A stretch of 64,000 nt of DNA from Citrobacter sp. FP75 (GTDB taxonomy: Bacteria > Pseudomonadota > Gammaproteobacteria > Enterobacterales > Enterobacteriaceae): NCBI RefSeq assembly GCF_018342065.1, contig NZ_JAFDOE010000001.1, positions 1,426,001 through 1,490,000 of the forward strand. The letters run 5' to 3'. Under the pieces are notes generated by a model. That model was not told the origin of the DNA and did not search any database. It saw nothing but the letters and a program-made list of their open reading frames with translations. A program made the position numbers and the translations under genes. Shown here piece after piece: positions 1 through 8,767 of the stretch (position 1 is the first letter of the stretch; every line of letters begins with the position of its first letter).

Positions 1-732
1 TTCGCGGATAAAAATCTGATGCGAAGGATGGGAAGTGTAGGTTTGGTTTTGATCAATGAATGGGGTGGTCAGGTTTACAGTATCATGATTTTCATCAACT
101 TCGGCTCGCGTTAATACCATAAAGTTAGTTGGTGATCCCTCCACATATAAAGGATCGTCGGGCTGCAACGGAATGAAGACAATGCCGTTCCCTCCTTTTG
201 GTATTAAGTCCAGACCATGGTCAAAAAACTGCCCAAAAAAAGTCATCCAGCCATTAAAAGCGGGGGAGAGGCCAATGTCGGGAGACAGGTTAGGGATAGA
301 TAAACTGCCATTTCCCGTAGTCGTCCCGCCACCTGGGGCGTCTTTTAATTCGTTGAATGCTTCGAGTGCCGCCGGGTTAGACGCCGTTTGATCTGAGATT
401 AAATTACTGATAATTCTGGGGTCTGCATCAATAACCGTGCCACCAATTTGCGTGTAGCTGGTCATCGCATCCGCATCCTGCCAGTTCAATGCCGTTAGCC
501 TCGGCATTGTCTGGTCAGCAGAACCATATAATTCCTGACCCGGCAGGAGATTATTCCATGATCCGTCAACAGTGCGGAGTCCGTAGGGTAACAGCGGGCT
601 GGATACTAAATCACGAAGCGCATCGCCATTGACGGTGCCATCCGGGTTAGTCGCTGCTTCAGATATTTTGATCTGCTTGAGAATAAAAGCGAGATCGTGC
701 AGTGTGACAGTAAAGTCATATTGTGAGGCCAT
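1..732 (-). CDS. Animal-type haem peroxidase, N-terminal part (cut by window edge)
   Basis: A reading frame of 244 codons runs without a stop from an ATG at 732 off the left edge, so only the N-terminus is visible. An AGGGG ribosome site lies 8 nt before the ATG. Residues 165-175 read FFGQFFDHGLD, which fits the distal-haem motif (Gln-x-x-Asp-His) of the animal peroxidase/cyclooxygenase superfamily. Residues 223-244 (TPFIDQNQTYTSHPSHQ, then FIRE) resemble the segment that follows in bacterial members. There is no signal peptide. Bacterial members are often very long, secreted by type I systems and end in Ca2+-binding repeats; whether this one does cannot be seen here. No close E. coli K-12 counterpart comes to mind, so it is accessory. 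Family call fairly sure; substrate and export unknown. Confidence 0.72.
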   Translation of the reverse strand, partial: MASQYDFTVTLHDLAFILKQIKISEAATNPDGTVNGDALRDLVSSPLLPYGLRTVDGSWNNLLPGQELYGSADQTMPRLTALNWQDADAMTSYTQIGGTVIDADPRIISNLISDQTASNPAALEAFNELKDAPGGGTTTGNGSLSIPNLSPDIGLSPAFNGWMTFFGQFFDHGLDLIPKGGNGIVFIPLQPDDPLYVEGSPTNFMVLTRAEVDENHDTVNLTTPFIDQNQTYTSHPSHQIFIRE

Positions 733-1739
733 AATAATTACCCCTATCTTTGCCTTAAATTAGCTATCACCACTCGGTTCTTCTGTTTGCAACATACACA
801 TGAGAATGAGTCGTATTTAATTACTAATTGTTAGTGCATTGCAAAAGTCCATTTATTGAAATACTTAAAATATTAACTACGTAATTAGAGTTATTCTCCT
901 GAAGTTATTGCTTAACGTAATAATCTCCACTTTACTTGTGGATTCAGCGTCAAAGAATGACAGACAGCCTTTTGCCCCATTGAATTTGTAGACATATTCA
1001 GGGTGCATAGCGTTAGAAGACGATGGTTTCGTTATGTTTAAACGGGTCGGGGTTTAATCTCACATTACATTTTTGTGATGATCATAACTATGGATTTTCC
1101 TGGTGCGACTTCACTCATACTTTTTGATGAGTAAGCGTGAATTTTCATTTCTTTACATTTCAATAGATGTCAATTTATTTTTACGCTGAAAAAACTGCGC
1201 CGGCGAGCAGGGTGGTTCTCAGAATATTACCACCTTATTACCACTCACTTATGCGGTACGCCAGAACAGATCATAAATAACCATGTTTATTATTTTTCTT
1301 ACTAGTGAACATATCAACAACACCTTCTGTAAAAATTCATGCCGCGAACTCGTACCTACCCTGGCCTTTACGTACCGCAACGGTTTCTGTTGGTCACTAA
1401 CACAATTAATCTGCGACAATCCTGAGTTTTATCTGCTTCCCATTAACTTAAGAAAAATTTTCCTTAAACGCATGTTACTTCCATTAAACCAATAAAAACA
1501 TATAGTTAAACGCATGCAGAAGCGTTTATTTCTTATTTAAGATCGCTATTTATATCATTTGAGAAAACAAAGGTTTTAATCTCTGAGATTATTCTTAAAC
1601 TAGTAATCATCGTAGGGTTATTCCTATGGTGCTATAAGACCTTGCTACCATATTGACTCCACCGCAAATAAATAGCGGAGGGAGACTATTGCGTAACATA
1701 GTCAGGATGCCTGTGCGTTTTTTATTAAGGATAGACAAT
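733..1739. other. AT-rich divergent control region between peroxidase and fimbrial operon
   Basis: About 1 kb without a convincing gene separates the peroxidase start from the first fimbrial gene. It is AT-rich, with many A/T runs. It contains an 11-nt direct repeat near 1464 and 1506, and an inverted repeat TATGGT (1625-1630) / ACCATA (1647-1652) roughly 90 nt before the pilin start. Long AT-rich leaders of this kind are typical of silenced, heavily regulated fimbrial operons. The short ORF at 1283-1495 has no recognisable product and a composition like the surrounding non-coding DNA, so I do not call it. I saw no recombinase gene or clear fimS-like invertible repeats. Confidence 0.5.
1464..1516. 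repeat. 11-nt direct repeat, period 42
   Basis: TTAAACGCATG occurs at 1464-1474 and again at 1506-1516, exactly 42 nt apart (four helical turns), about 230 nt before the fimbrial pilin start. Helically phased repeats upstream of a fimbrial operon could be binding sites for an activator such as the membrane regulator encoded at the end of this operon. That role is inference only. Confidence 0.4.
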
Positions 1740-2294
1740 ATGAAAATCAAGATTCCACATGCCAGCTATATATTTGTTGCTGGTAGTCTGGCGCTGTTAT
1801 TCGCTCAGATCGCTCATGCCGACTCAGCGAATACCATCACCTTTAAAGGCGAAGTGACCGAGCAAACTTGCGAAGTTACCGTTAACGGCGTAAATGCGCG
1901 GCCGGTAGTATTATTACCGTCTGTCGCTAAAAGCGAACTCGCGACTGCAGCCTCCTCAACAGGCCTGACAACATTTACCCTCGGTGTGACCGGTTGCACT
2001 ATCGATACCGATGCTTTGGATATCAAGACGATATTTATCGCCAATAATATGACCGAACGCGGTAATTTGGCCAACACCGGTACGGCGCAAAACGTCGAGC
2101 TGCAGTTGATGACGAACAGCACCGGTACCACGCCTGTTGATCTGCGTAATGCAGCACCGGTTGCTGGCATCACTGTAGCGGCAGGCAGTACTTCCGGAGA
2201 ACACGATTTCGCTGTGCAGTATTTCAGCCCGAGCGGCGGCGCGACCGCTGGTACGGTTGTCGGTACCGTGCAATACGCCGTTTCCTACCTGTAA
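1740..2294 (+). CDS. Fimbrial major subunit (pilin)
   Basis: Predicted 184-residue secreted pilin, first gene of a chaperone-usher operon. The ATG at 1740 follows AAGGA by 8 nt and opens a clear signal peptide of about 27 residues ending in AQIAHA. An in-frame start at 1653 would put 29 extra residues before the signal peptide and is unlikely. The mature part begins TITFKGEVTEQTCEV and has a second cysteine in VTGCT, the disulphide pair usual in type-1-like pilins. It ends in an alternating strand with a penultimate Tyr (VQYAVSYL), as expected for chaperone and usher recognition. The chaperone gene starts 15 nt downstream. I cannot match it to a named fimbria. Confidence 0.85.
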   Translation: MKIKIPHASYIFVAGSLALLFAQIAHADSANTITFKGEVTEQTCEVTVNGVNARPVVLLPSVAKSELATAASSTGLTTFTLGVTGCTIDTDALDIKTIFIANNMTERGNLANTGTAQNVELQLMTNSTGTTPVDLRNAAPVAGITVAAGSTSGEHDFAVQYFSPSGGATAGTVVGTVQYAVSYL

Positions 2295-2308
2295 GCGAGT
2301 TCGGTGTG

Positions 2309-3022
2309 ATGAAAGGATTAGCGATAGTTTTGGCCGGAATGCTGATGTGCGCGAGCACGCAGGCAAGCATTGTCATGACAGGTAGCCGCATTATCTATCC
2401 TGCTGATAGCCGGGAAGCCAGCGTTCAATTGACTAACCGCGATGATTTCCCCAGCGTGGTTCAGGTCTGGCTGGATGATGGTAATGCGCAATCTGTACCG
2501 CAAACCGCGAACGCTCCTTTTGTCACCACGCCGCCAGTCTTCCGGCTGGCGGCACGAGCGGGGCAAACCGTGCGCTTGCGTTATGTGGGCAAACCGGTTG
2601 CGCAGGACAGGGAGTCGCTGTGGTGGTTTAATTTTATTCAGATCCCGCCGACAGACAAAGGCGCACTAGCAGACAATCAACTGTTAGTGCTGGTGCGCAG
2701 CCGCGTAAAAGTGCTGCTCAGACCAAAAGGGCTGGTGGGTTCACCGCTGGAGATGGCAAGTACCAGTCAGGTCTGGCTCCAGGAAGGTAAGCTGTTTTTG
2801 CGCAATAACAGTGGCTATTACCTCGCGCTTTCCGCGCTTGAGGTCAGCGGTGCAGGTAAAAAGCAGCGTATTCAGGGCGAGACTATCGCGCCGTGGACGA
2901 CAGTATCATGGCCGACAACGATCTCGCTGCTGGGCAAAGCGCAGATGCGCTGGATTAATGACCAGGGTGCGACCTTAACCGGACGCGTGACGGTAGAGAA
3001 TCCGGGCAATGTCCATCATTAG
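2309..3022 (+). CDS. Periplasmic fimbrial chaperone (PapD-like)
   Basis: About 237 residues with a signal peptide ending in STQAS, followed by the two-Ig-fold PapD-type chaperone. It would bind pilins in the periplasm, complete their fold by donor-strand complementation and deliver them to the usher. Family landmarks visible: TGSRIIYP near the N-terminus, VQVWLDDG, then APFVTTPPVFRL, a strongly conserved RESLWWFNFIQIPP segment and LLVLVRSRVKVLLRP. The ATG at 2309 is chosen; a GTG directly before it (2306) is also possible. The end overlaps the usher start by 14 nt, implying translational coupling. Confidence 0.87.
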   Translation: MKGLAIVLAGMLMCASTQASIVMTGSRIIYPADSREASVQLTNRDDFPSVVQVWLDDGNAQSVPQTANAPFVTTPPVFRLAARAGQTVRLRYVGKPVAQDRESLWWFNFIQIPPTDKGALADNQLLVLVRSRVKVLLRPKGLVGSPLEMASTSQVWLQEGKLFLRNNSGYYLALSALEVSGAGKKQRIQGETIAPWTTVSWPTTISLLGKAQMRWINDQGATLTGRVTVENPGNVHH

Positions 3023-5480
3023 TCCGCGCTGGTGGTGGCTACTTCTGTCCGGCGCTGCCCCCGTTTTTGCAAGCGAATACACCTTCGATGAGGCCTTATT
3101 GCTCGGCAGTGGCTACGAAAAAGGGTTGGCGCAATTCAACGATCAAGGGAGTGTGGCCGCCGGACGTTACAGTGTCGATATCTGGCTGAACGGGCAGTAC
3201 GTTGGCCGGGATGATGTACTGTTTCGCCAGAATTCGGATGGGCGCATTGCCCCCTGTCTTCCGAGCAAATTTTGGGATGAGCAGGGCGTTATAGCGACGC
3301 AAGGATTATCTGAGGCGTGCATTGAGCCTGCAGTGCGCGTCAGCGGTGGGCAGTGGGATTTCGATCAGGGTGTGCTGCGCCTGAATCTGAGCGTGCCGCA
3401 GGCTGCGCTTAAACGAACACCGATGGATTATGTGCCACCTTCACAGTGGCAGAGCGGTGAGAGTGTACTGTTTAGCAACTACAACCTGCACGTTTATCAC
3501 AACAAAAATAACGGACTGCAAAGTGATTACGGCTGGCTGGGACTTAACAGCGGCTTCAACATTGGCAGCTGGCAGTTTCGCCAGCAGTCCTCCGCTAACT
3601 GGCGGCGTGACGACTACCGTGAAACCCAACGCTGGGACGCGCTGCAAACCTGGCTCCAGCATCCGATAGCTAAACTGGAAAGCCTACTGACCGTAGGCGA
3701 AAGCTACACGCCGGGCAACCTGCTTGGCAGCATGGCGTTTACGGGTATCAAACTGGAAACCGATCAGCGGATGTGGCCACAGTCACGACGCGGCTATGCG
3801 CCCGAAATTCGCGGTACGGCGTCTACGCCCTCGCGCGTGGTGGTCAAACAAAATGGTCGCACACTATACGAAACCAGTGTGCCGCAGGGACCCTTTGTAC
3901 TTGATGATTTACCGAATACGGCCTGGGATGGGGATTTACAGGTTGAAATAACCGGCGCAGACGGTAAACAAAGTGGCTACACCGTGCCTTATGCCAGCGT
4001 ACCTTTATCGCTGCGCCCTGGCGTCTGGCGCTACGGTCTGGTTGCGGGAAAAACCCGTGATTACAGCGCAGCCGACAGCCTGTTTACCGATTTCACTCTG
4101 GAGCGTGGGGTCACCAATTTGCTGACTGCAAACGGTGCCTTGCGGATCGGTGACGATTATCAGGCGCTGCTGATGGGCGGTGTTCTGGCAACCACGTTCG
4201 GCGCTTTTGGCGTAGATCTTACCGGTTCGCGGGCGCGGGTCGCCTCTCAGTCGCTGAGCGGTTGGCGTTTGCAAACTAACTGGAGCAAAACGTTCGGCCC
4301 GACGGGAACGCACGTCGCGCTGGCGGGTTATCGCTATTCCACGCAGGGCTACCGTGATTACGGTGATGTGCTGGGCGAGCGAAAGGTAAACGAAGGCGAT
4401 GCGCAGTGGCGTTCGGACACGCTGCGCCAGAAAAATCAGTTTACCGCTACTGTTAACCAGACGCTGGGCGGCTACGGAAACCTGTGGTTATCAGGCTCGA
4501 TGATGGATTACTACGGCGGCCGTGGAAACAGCTCTCAGTTACAAGCCGGGTACAACACCACCCTCGGTCGTATGACGCTTGGCGTGTCCTTTAGCCGACA
4601 GGACACCTGGTTACGTAGCGGAAACAACGCGCAGGGACAAAAAGAGAATATGGCGACGCTGACGCTCTCGATACCCCTCAGTTTTGGTGAACGTGAGCAT
4701 ACCCTGGCTCTCTCCGTCAGTCAGGCACAGCAGGCCGGACGCAACGCGCAGGTCGCCTTGTCCGGTGCAATTGACAGTAAAGAAACGCTCAATTACGCGC
4801 TGTCTGCGGGTTGGCAGCAAGGACAGAGTGACTCCAACAGTGTAAGCGACTGGAGCGGGTCGCTACAAAAAAATACCGCCTTCGGTACGCTAAACGGCAG
4901 CGTTTCACAGTCGCAAAACTATCAGCAGTGGTCTGCCGGTGTACGCGGCGCGGTGGTCGTACATCGTCATGGCGTGGTCGCCGGGCCGTGGGTAGGCGAC
5001 ACCTTTGCATTAATAGAAGCGCCGGGCGCAATGGGGGCCCGGGTTGGCGGTGGGCAAGGGGCAACGGTGAACAGTGGCGGTTATGCGCTGGTACCGTCGC
5101 TAACGCCTTATCGCTATAACAATGTGACCCTCGATGGAAGCGAAATGAACACGAATGCAGAGCTACAAGAGAACCAGCGTCGGATTGCACCGATGGCGGG
5201 CGCCGCAGTAAAACTGCGCTTTGCGACGATTTCTGGCTACCCGCTGCTCATTACTGTGGATAGCGAAGCGGCACTGCCGGTGGGGGCATCCGTGACCGAT
5301 GAGCGGGGACGTATCGTAGGTATGGTAGCTCAGGGGAATCAGGTTTATGCCCGTGTCGAGGGTGAGCAGGGACAACTGACGTTTGAAGGCAGTGACTGCT
5401 CCCTACCATGGACACTTAACGAACAACAGCGCACAGAGCCGCTCATTGCATTAACGGTGGCCTGCGTGGTGAAAGGATGA
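3009..5480 (+). CDS. Outer-membrane fimbrial usher
   Basis: 823 residues, the usual usher length. After a signal peptide ending near APVFAS the N-terminal domain starts EYTFDEALLLGSG, followed by a YSVDIWLNGQYVG segment typical of the chaperone-binding domain. A long middle region would form the 24-strand barrel with plug (SRVVVKQNGRTLYET, PQGPFVLDDL). The C-terminal domains include a region near YRYNNVTLDG and a final SDCSLPWTLN. Ushers assemble chaperone-pilin complexes into fibres and secrete them. Its ATG lies inside the chaperone gene and its stop overlaps the next gene region, so the genes are tightly coupled. Subfamily not resolved. Confidence 0.9.
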   Translation: MSIISPRWWWLLLSGAAPVFASEYTFDEALLLGSGYEKGLAQFNDQGSVAAGRYSVDIWLNGQYVGRDDVLFRQNSDGRIAPCLPSKFWDEQGVIATQGLSEACIEPAVRVSGGQWDFDQGVLRLNLSVPQAALKRTPMDYVPPSQWQSGESVLFSNYNLHVYHNKNNGLQSDYGWLGLNSGFNIGSWQFRQQSSANWRRDDYRETQRWDALQTWLQHPIAKLESLLTVGESYTPGNLLGSMAFTGIKLETDQRMWPQSRRGYAPEIRGTASTPSRVVVKQNGRTLYETSVPQGPFVLDDLPNTAWDGDLQVEITGADGKQSGYTVPYASVPLSLRPGVWRYGLVAGKTRDYSAADSLFTDFTLERGVTNLLTANGALRIGDDYQALLMGGVLATTFGAFGVDLTGSRARVASQSLSGWRLQTNWSKTFGPTGTHVALAGYRYSTQGYRDYGDVLGERKVNEGDAQWRSDTLRQKNQFTATVNQTLGGYGNLWLSGSMMDYYGGRGNSSQLQAGYNTTLGRMTLGVSFSRQDTWLRSGNNAQGQKENMATLTLSIPLSFGEREHTLALSVSQAQQAGRNAQVALSGAIDSKETLNYALSAGWQQGQSDSNSVSDWSGSLQKNTAFGTLNGSVSQSQNYQQWSAGVRGAVVVHRHGVVAGPWVGDTFALIEAPGAMGARVGGGQGATVNSGGYALVPSLTPYRYNNVTLDGSEMNTNAELQENQRRIAPMAGAAVKLRFATISGYPLLITVDSEAALPVGASVTDERGRIVGMVAQGNQVYARVEGEQGQLTFEGSDCSLPWTLNEQQRTEPLIALTVACVVKG

Positions 5481-5482
5481 TC

Positions 5483-6826
5483 ATGACGCGATTTCTTCTG
5501 CTGCTGGCTCTGCTTTCCTCCGGGGCGCAGGCCGCGTGCGAATACATTATTTATCCGTACAAATCGGGAAGCAGCGGCGCGCAGGGAACGCACCGACTCA
5601 GTGCAAGTACGGATGGCATCGCCAATGACTGGCGATCCGGTGGCGGAAATGACGCCTGGAATGGTCTGTTACCGGGCCTGAGTAAATCGGTGGATGTGAC
5701 CAGCAATAGCAGCTTCCAACCGGCGGGGACAATCCTGACATCCAGCGGTGGTATTCCGTTCACCACCTATGCGCACAAAGGCGGTGGATACGATCCAGAG
5801 CAGGTCTTTTTTCGCTGTACGCCGGATACCGTCGGACAGCTTTATGAAGCCTGGTCAACCAATGGAGATGACGCCTACGCGGGTTGGTATGAAGCAACGG
5901 ATGTGCCGGGGGCGCGTTTAACCGTCATGAAGAATGTGGCGCTGCGTTTGACCCATGACGCGACGGGCAGCGTCTTTACCGACAGTTGGCAACAGCGTCC
6001 ACTGGAAAATCTGGATCTCGATACCAATGGTAACTTCCTGATTAAGGCCAAAAATTTCTCGACAATAAGTGCGGAGCTTATCAAAACGCTGGATACGCGC
6101 TATTACGTCAATCAGGCGCAGTCCGCGACCTATAACAGTTACGTGAATCCTAATGCCTACGTGGTGTTTCGCGGGCCGGGAACCACGTCCTGGGGGATAA
6201 AAGTAGGGCAGCCGCATCGGGGTGGAAACTGGGCGGGTTGGGCCAATGACTGGCCATCGGTGATAAGTCTGTACAATAACGGCATTTCTGTTAAACGGGC
6301 GGCCATGTGTCAGGTGACGGACTTTACGCCGGTAGTGCATCTGCCTCCGATTTCCGTCGCCCAACTCAGACGTGGGGAATATTCATCTGTGCCATTCCAG
6401 ATAGGATTCGCCTGCGAATCAACGGTCGTATCTGGTGTGGCGACAGGGAAGAATAATGTGGCGATGGGGCTACTTGCGCCGGAAAGCAGCGTCAATAGCG
6501 CCTGGGGTTTTAATTTGATCACCGGTAAAACGGTGACCTGGCTGCTGGATACGCAATATGGTGCTGCCGGACATGCCCGTGGTGTAGGCGTTCAGGTTTA
6601 CCGGGCAGGTAATCCAGTAAATTTTATGGCGATATCGACTACGGGCAGTGGAACAGAAGGCGGCTGGATGCCGGTTATTAGCAACAATACGCAGCACAAT
6701 GGCAGCCAGGATGGCGTGAATTACTACAACGAAACCTTCGAAGCCCGTCTTGCGAGCTTTGGGGCAGATACGTTAACGGCGGGGAGTTACCAGTCACATG
6801 TCCAAGTTTTACTGCGTATTCAGTAG
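5483..6826 (+). CDS. Large fimbrial adhesin-like subunit
   Basis: About 447 residues with a signal peptide ending in SSGAQA, then ACEYIIYPYKSG. The size and place after the usher fit a two-domain tip adhesin: an N-terminal receptor-binding domain and a C-terminal pilin-like domain. The C-terminus ends in a pilin-type strand (TAGSYQSHVQVLLRIQ), and a Cys pair lies in the second half (AAMCQVTD, IGFACEST). The ATG at 5483 is preferred because AAAGG lies 6 nt before it; an ATG at 5477 overlaps the usher stop. The end overlaps the second chaperone by 29 nt. I do not recognise the receptor-binding domain, so its ligand is unknown. Confidence 0.75.
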   Translation: MTRFLLLLALLSSGAQAACEYIIYPYKSGSSGAQGTHRLSASTDGIANDWRSGGGNDAWNGLLPGLSKSVDVTSNSSFQPAGTILTSSGGIPFTTYAHKGGGYDPEQVFFRCTPDTVGQLYEAWSTNGDDAYAGWYEATDVPGARLTVMKNVALRLTHDATGSVFTDSWQQRPLENLDLDTNGNFLIKAKNFSTISAELIKTLDTRYYVNQAQSATYNSYVNPNAYVVFRGPGTTSWGIKVGQPHRGGNWAGWANDWPSVISLYNNGISVKRAAMCQVTDFTPVVHLPPISVAQLRRGEYSSVPFQIGFACESTVVSGVATGKNNVAMGLLAPESSVNSAWGFNLITGKTVTWLLDTQYGAAGHARGVGVQVYRAGNPVNFMAISTTGSGTEGGWMPVISNNTQHNGSQDGVNYYNETFEARLASFGADTLTAGSYQSHVQVLLRIQ

Positions 6827-7490
6827 TATCTGGATGTTAGCGCTCAGCGTACAGGCCGCGGTCAATATCAACACAACCCGCGTAATTTTCAATCACGGTG
6901 AAACGCAGCGGTCAGTGATGCTGGTAAACGACGGTGATTATCCGGTAGTCGTGCAAAGCTGGGTTGATGACGGTTCACCTGAGAAGGGACCATCGCAAGC
7001 AAGTGCGCCTTTTGTCGTACTGCCGCCAGTGCTAAAAATTCGACCCGGCGAACAGCGAGAACTGCGAATCATGACTACCGGTAAGGGGCTGGACGACGAT
7101 CGTGAATCGTTATTCTGGCTTAACGTTTATCAAATTCCCCCAGAAATGAAAACCACTCAGGCAGGTGAAAAAGTACGTTTAGCGCTAAGAAATCAGCTAA
7201 AAGTCCTATGGAGACCGAAAAACACAGGGGTGTTAACTGAAAAAACCATCAATCTTCTAAGTTTTCGCCATGAAGGCGGGGTAATTTACGCAGTAAATGA
7301 CAGTTCATGGAACATAACCCTGGCTAATGTGATTTTTGGAGACTATTCCATCACTGGAATAGTGGTTTCACCGCATTCTCGGCGAGTAATTTTTAAGATG
7401 ACCGCTCCTGAAATGAGGAATAATAAGATAAACTTTACAGTGGTTAACGATGAAGGAAATCGTTGGGGATTTTCAACTGTTGTAAATTAA
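6798..7490 (+). CDS. Second periplasmic fimbrial chaperone
   Basis: 230 residues with a signal peptide ending near LSVQAA, then VNINTTRVIFNHGE. The PapD-family signature recurs (VVQSWVDDGSPEKGP, RESLFWLNVYQIPP, LALRNQLKVLWRPK). It overlaps the adhesin gene by 29 nt, so it belongs to the same operon. It is clearly diverged from the first chaperone at 2309. In operons with two chaperones one often serves the main pilin and the other the tip subunit; the position after the adhesin suggests this one handles the adhesin. The 3' third is noticeably more AT-rich than the usher. Confidence 0.85.
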   Translation: MSKFYCVFSSIWMLALSVQAAVNINTTRVIFNHGETQRSVMLVNDGDYPVVVQSWVDDGSPEKGPSQASAPFVVLPPVLKIRPGEQRELRIMTTGKGLDDDRESLFWLNVYQIPPEMKTTQAGEKVRLALRNQLKVLWRPKNTGVLTEKTINLLSFRHEGGVIYAVNDSSWNITLANVIFGDYSITGIVVSPHSRRVIFKMTAPEMRNNKINFTVVNDEGNRWGFSTVVN

Positions 7491-7545
7491 TGCAGGATGA
7501 ACTCATTTCGGCTAAATTGACAAACACCCACATTCAGGGATCATG

Positions 7546-8310
7546 ATGGCAAAAATATTTTTGCTCAACGGCACTGTTGTATTCTGGCCAGAGCGAAACG
7601 TATTGTACGCGAAATCAGATGAGACAAAACGTCAAACGTTAAGTAATCCGGCAACCCGTTGTTTACTATTATTAATTCAGCAACAGGGCCAGGTTATTGA
7701 ACGCGATTATTTCTTTGAGCATGTCTGGTTTATTAACGGTGCTCAAGTCACCAATAATACCTTCTACCAGAACATTTCATTGCTGCGCCGCGCATTTAAA
7801 GAGCTGGGGCTGAATGAAGAGCTGATCGTTACCGTGCCGAAAGTAGGGATCCGTCTTGAACCACAGCTAGAAGTACTGGAGCAGGAGGCAGAAGAGCCTT
7901 CTGGCGATCAACCAATAGATTCATCATATTCGTTGGGAAGAGCGTCGCCAAAAGCACCGCGTAATCCTGCATTCTGGTGGGTATTGGCGGGAGTTGTCAG
8001 TTGCATTTTAGCCTCAGTCGTGACCTGGCAGACGCAATTTGATGCCAGACTCAGCCATTATGTGCCACTGAGTGTAGGGGAGGGATGTCACTGGTACGCT
8101 AATCAGGATGTGCTGAAATTTGATAAGCATCAGCAATTTATACGGACCAGTACGCTGGATTGTCAAAGTTACCCCTGGATTTACCTAACGCTGTATCCGA
8201 ATTTTCCACGGATTTCTGCATTAACCTGTCGGCAGCAATATAGCCGCTGGCGGGATAATGACTGCGTTACACACTATTATTTCAAGGAGTCCAGAAATGT
8301 GGGTGCGTAA
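7546..8310 (+). CDS. ToxR/CadC-type membrane-anchored winged-helix regulator
   Basis: About 254 residues in three parts. Residues ~1-105 are an OmpR/ToxR-like winged helix (FLLNGTVVFWPERNVL, a TRCLLLLIQQQGQVIER helix, SLLRRAFKELGL, TVPKVGIRL). An acidic linker follows, then one membrane segment at ~142-165 (WWVLAGVVSCILASVV) and a periplasmic tail of about 85 residues with several Cys. Such proteins bind DNA while anchored in the inner membrane. The gene begins about 55 nt after the fimbrial operon, so the operon is its likely target. The second ATG (7546) is preferred because AGGGA is too close to the first (7543). It resembles PsaE or MarT by architecture. Confidence 0.75.
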   Translation: MAKIFLLNGTVVFWPERNVLYAKSDETKRQTLSNPATRCLLLLIQQQGQVIERDYFFEHVWFINGAQVTNNTFYQNISLLRRAFKELGLNEELIVTVPKVGIRLEPQLEVLEQEAEEPSGDQPIDSSYSLGRASPKAPRNPAFWWVLAGVVSCILASVVTWQTQFDARLSHYVPLSVGEGCHWYANQDVLKFDKHQQFIRTSTLDCQSYPWIYLTLYPNFPRISALTCRQQYSRWRDNDCVTHYYFKESRNVGA

Positions 8311-8767
8311 TTTAAAATGGGGCCTTTGCCTCATCGTTGCGGTGGCGATAACGGTCACGGCTACGTTAATGCTACAGAGCTGGCAGCATTCACATTTCGA
8401 TTGTTCTGGTGAGTTATTGATGGAGTATCCAGATATTCGTGGCGATATTTCCGTCAGATATGTTTTTAATGGCGCTAGCGGAGTTGCTATTTTACGCGGG
8501 CAAATTATCGATAATAACGGCGAGACGCTGGCGGTGAATCAGAATGTCTGGTTTTCCTTCACCCGCAAAGATGATGATTATTTCCTGCTATCAGAAAATG
8601 TTGCATCCAGTTCAGGAGGACTGAAGGTTCACCCGTTACTGGCCAGAACGCTGCCAGATTTTTATCTCAAGGCTAAAGAGCCTTTCTATTTCAGCGTAGT
8701 ACGGCTCAACAACAGTACCCGACAGTTCTATACCAGTCGCTCACCATCAGTGTTTTGCCGCAACTAG
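8297..8767 (+). CDS. FidL-like inner-membrane protein
   Basis: About 156 residues: a short cytoplasmic start, one membrane segment (residues ~6-24, WGLCLIVAVAITVTATLML) and a periplasmic domain with two Cys (FDCSGE, SVFCRN). Size, layout and position after a ToxR-like regulator fit the FidL-like family, named for the Salmonella gene beside marT. The ATG at 8297 has AAGGAG 7 nt upstream and overlaps the regulator end by 14 nt, so the two are coupled. By analogy with pairs such as PsaE/PsaF it probably stabilises or tunes the regulator in the periplasm. Biochemical role unknown. Confidence 0.65.
   Translation: MWVRNLKWGLCLIVAVAITVTATLMLQSWQHSHFDCSGELLMEYPDIRGDISVRYVFNGASGVAILRGQIIDNNGETLAVNQNVWFSFTRKDDDYFLLSENVASSSGGLKVHPLLARTLPDFYLKAKEPFYFSVVRLNNSTRQFYTSRSPSVFCRN

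Noticed and set aside
1283-1495. 70-codon frame in the fimbrial leader
   Set aside because: AT-rich, no recognisable product or convincing ribosome site; it overlaps the direct repeats.
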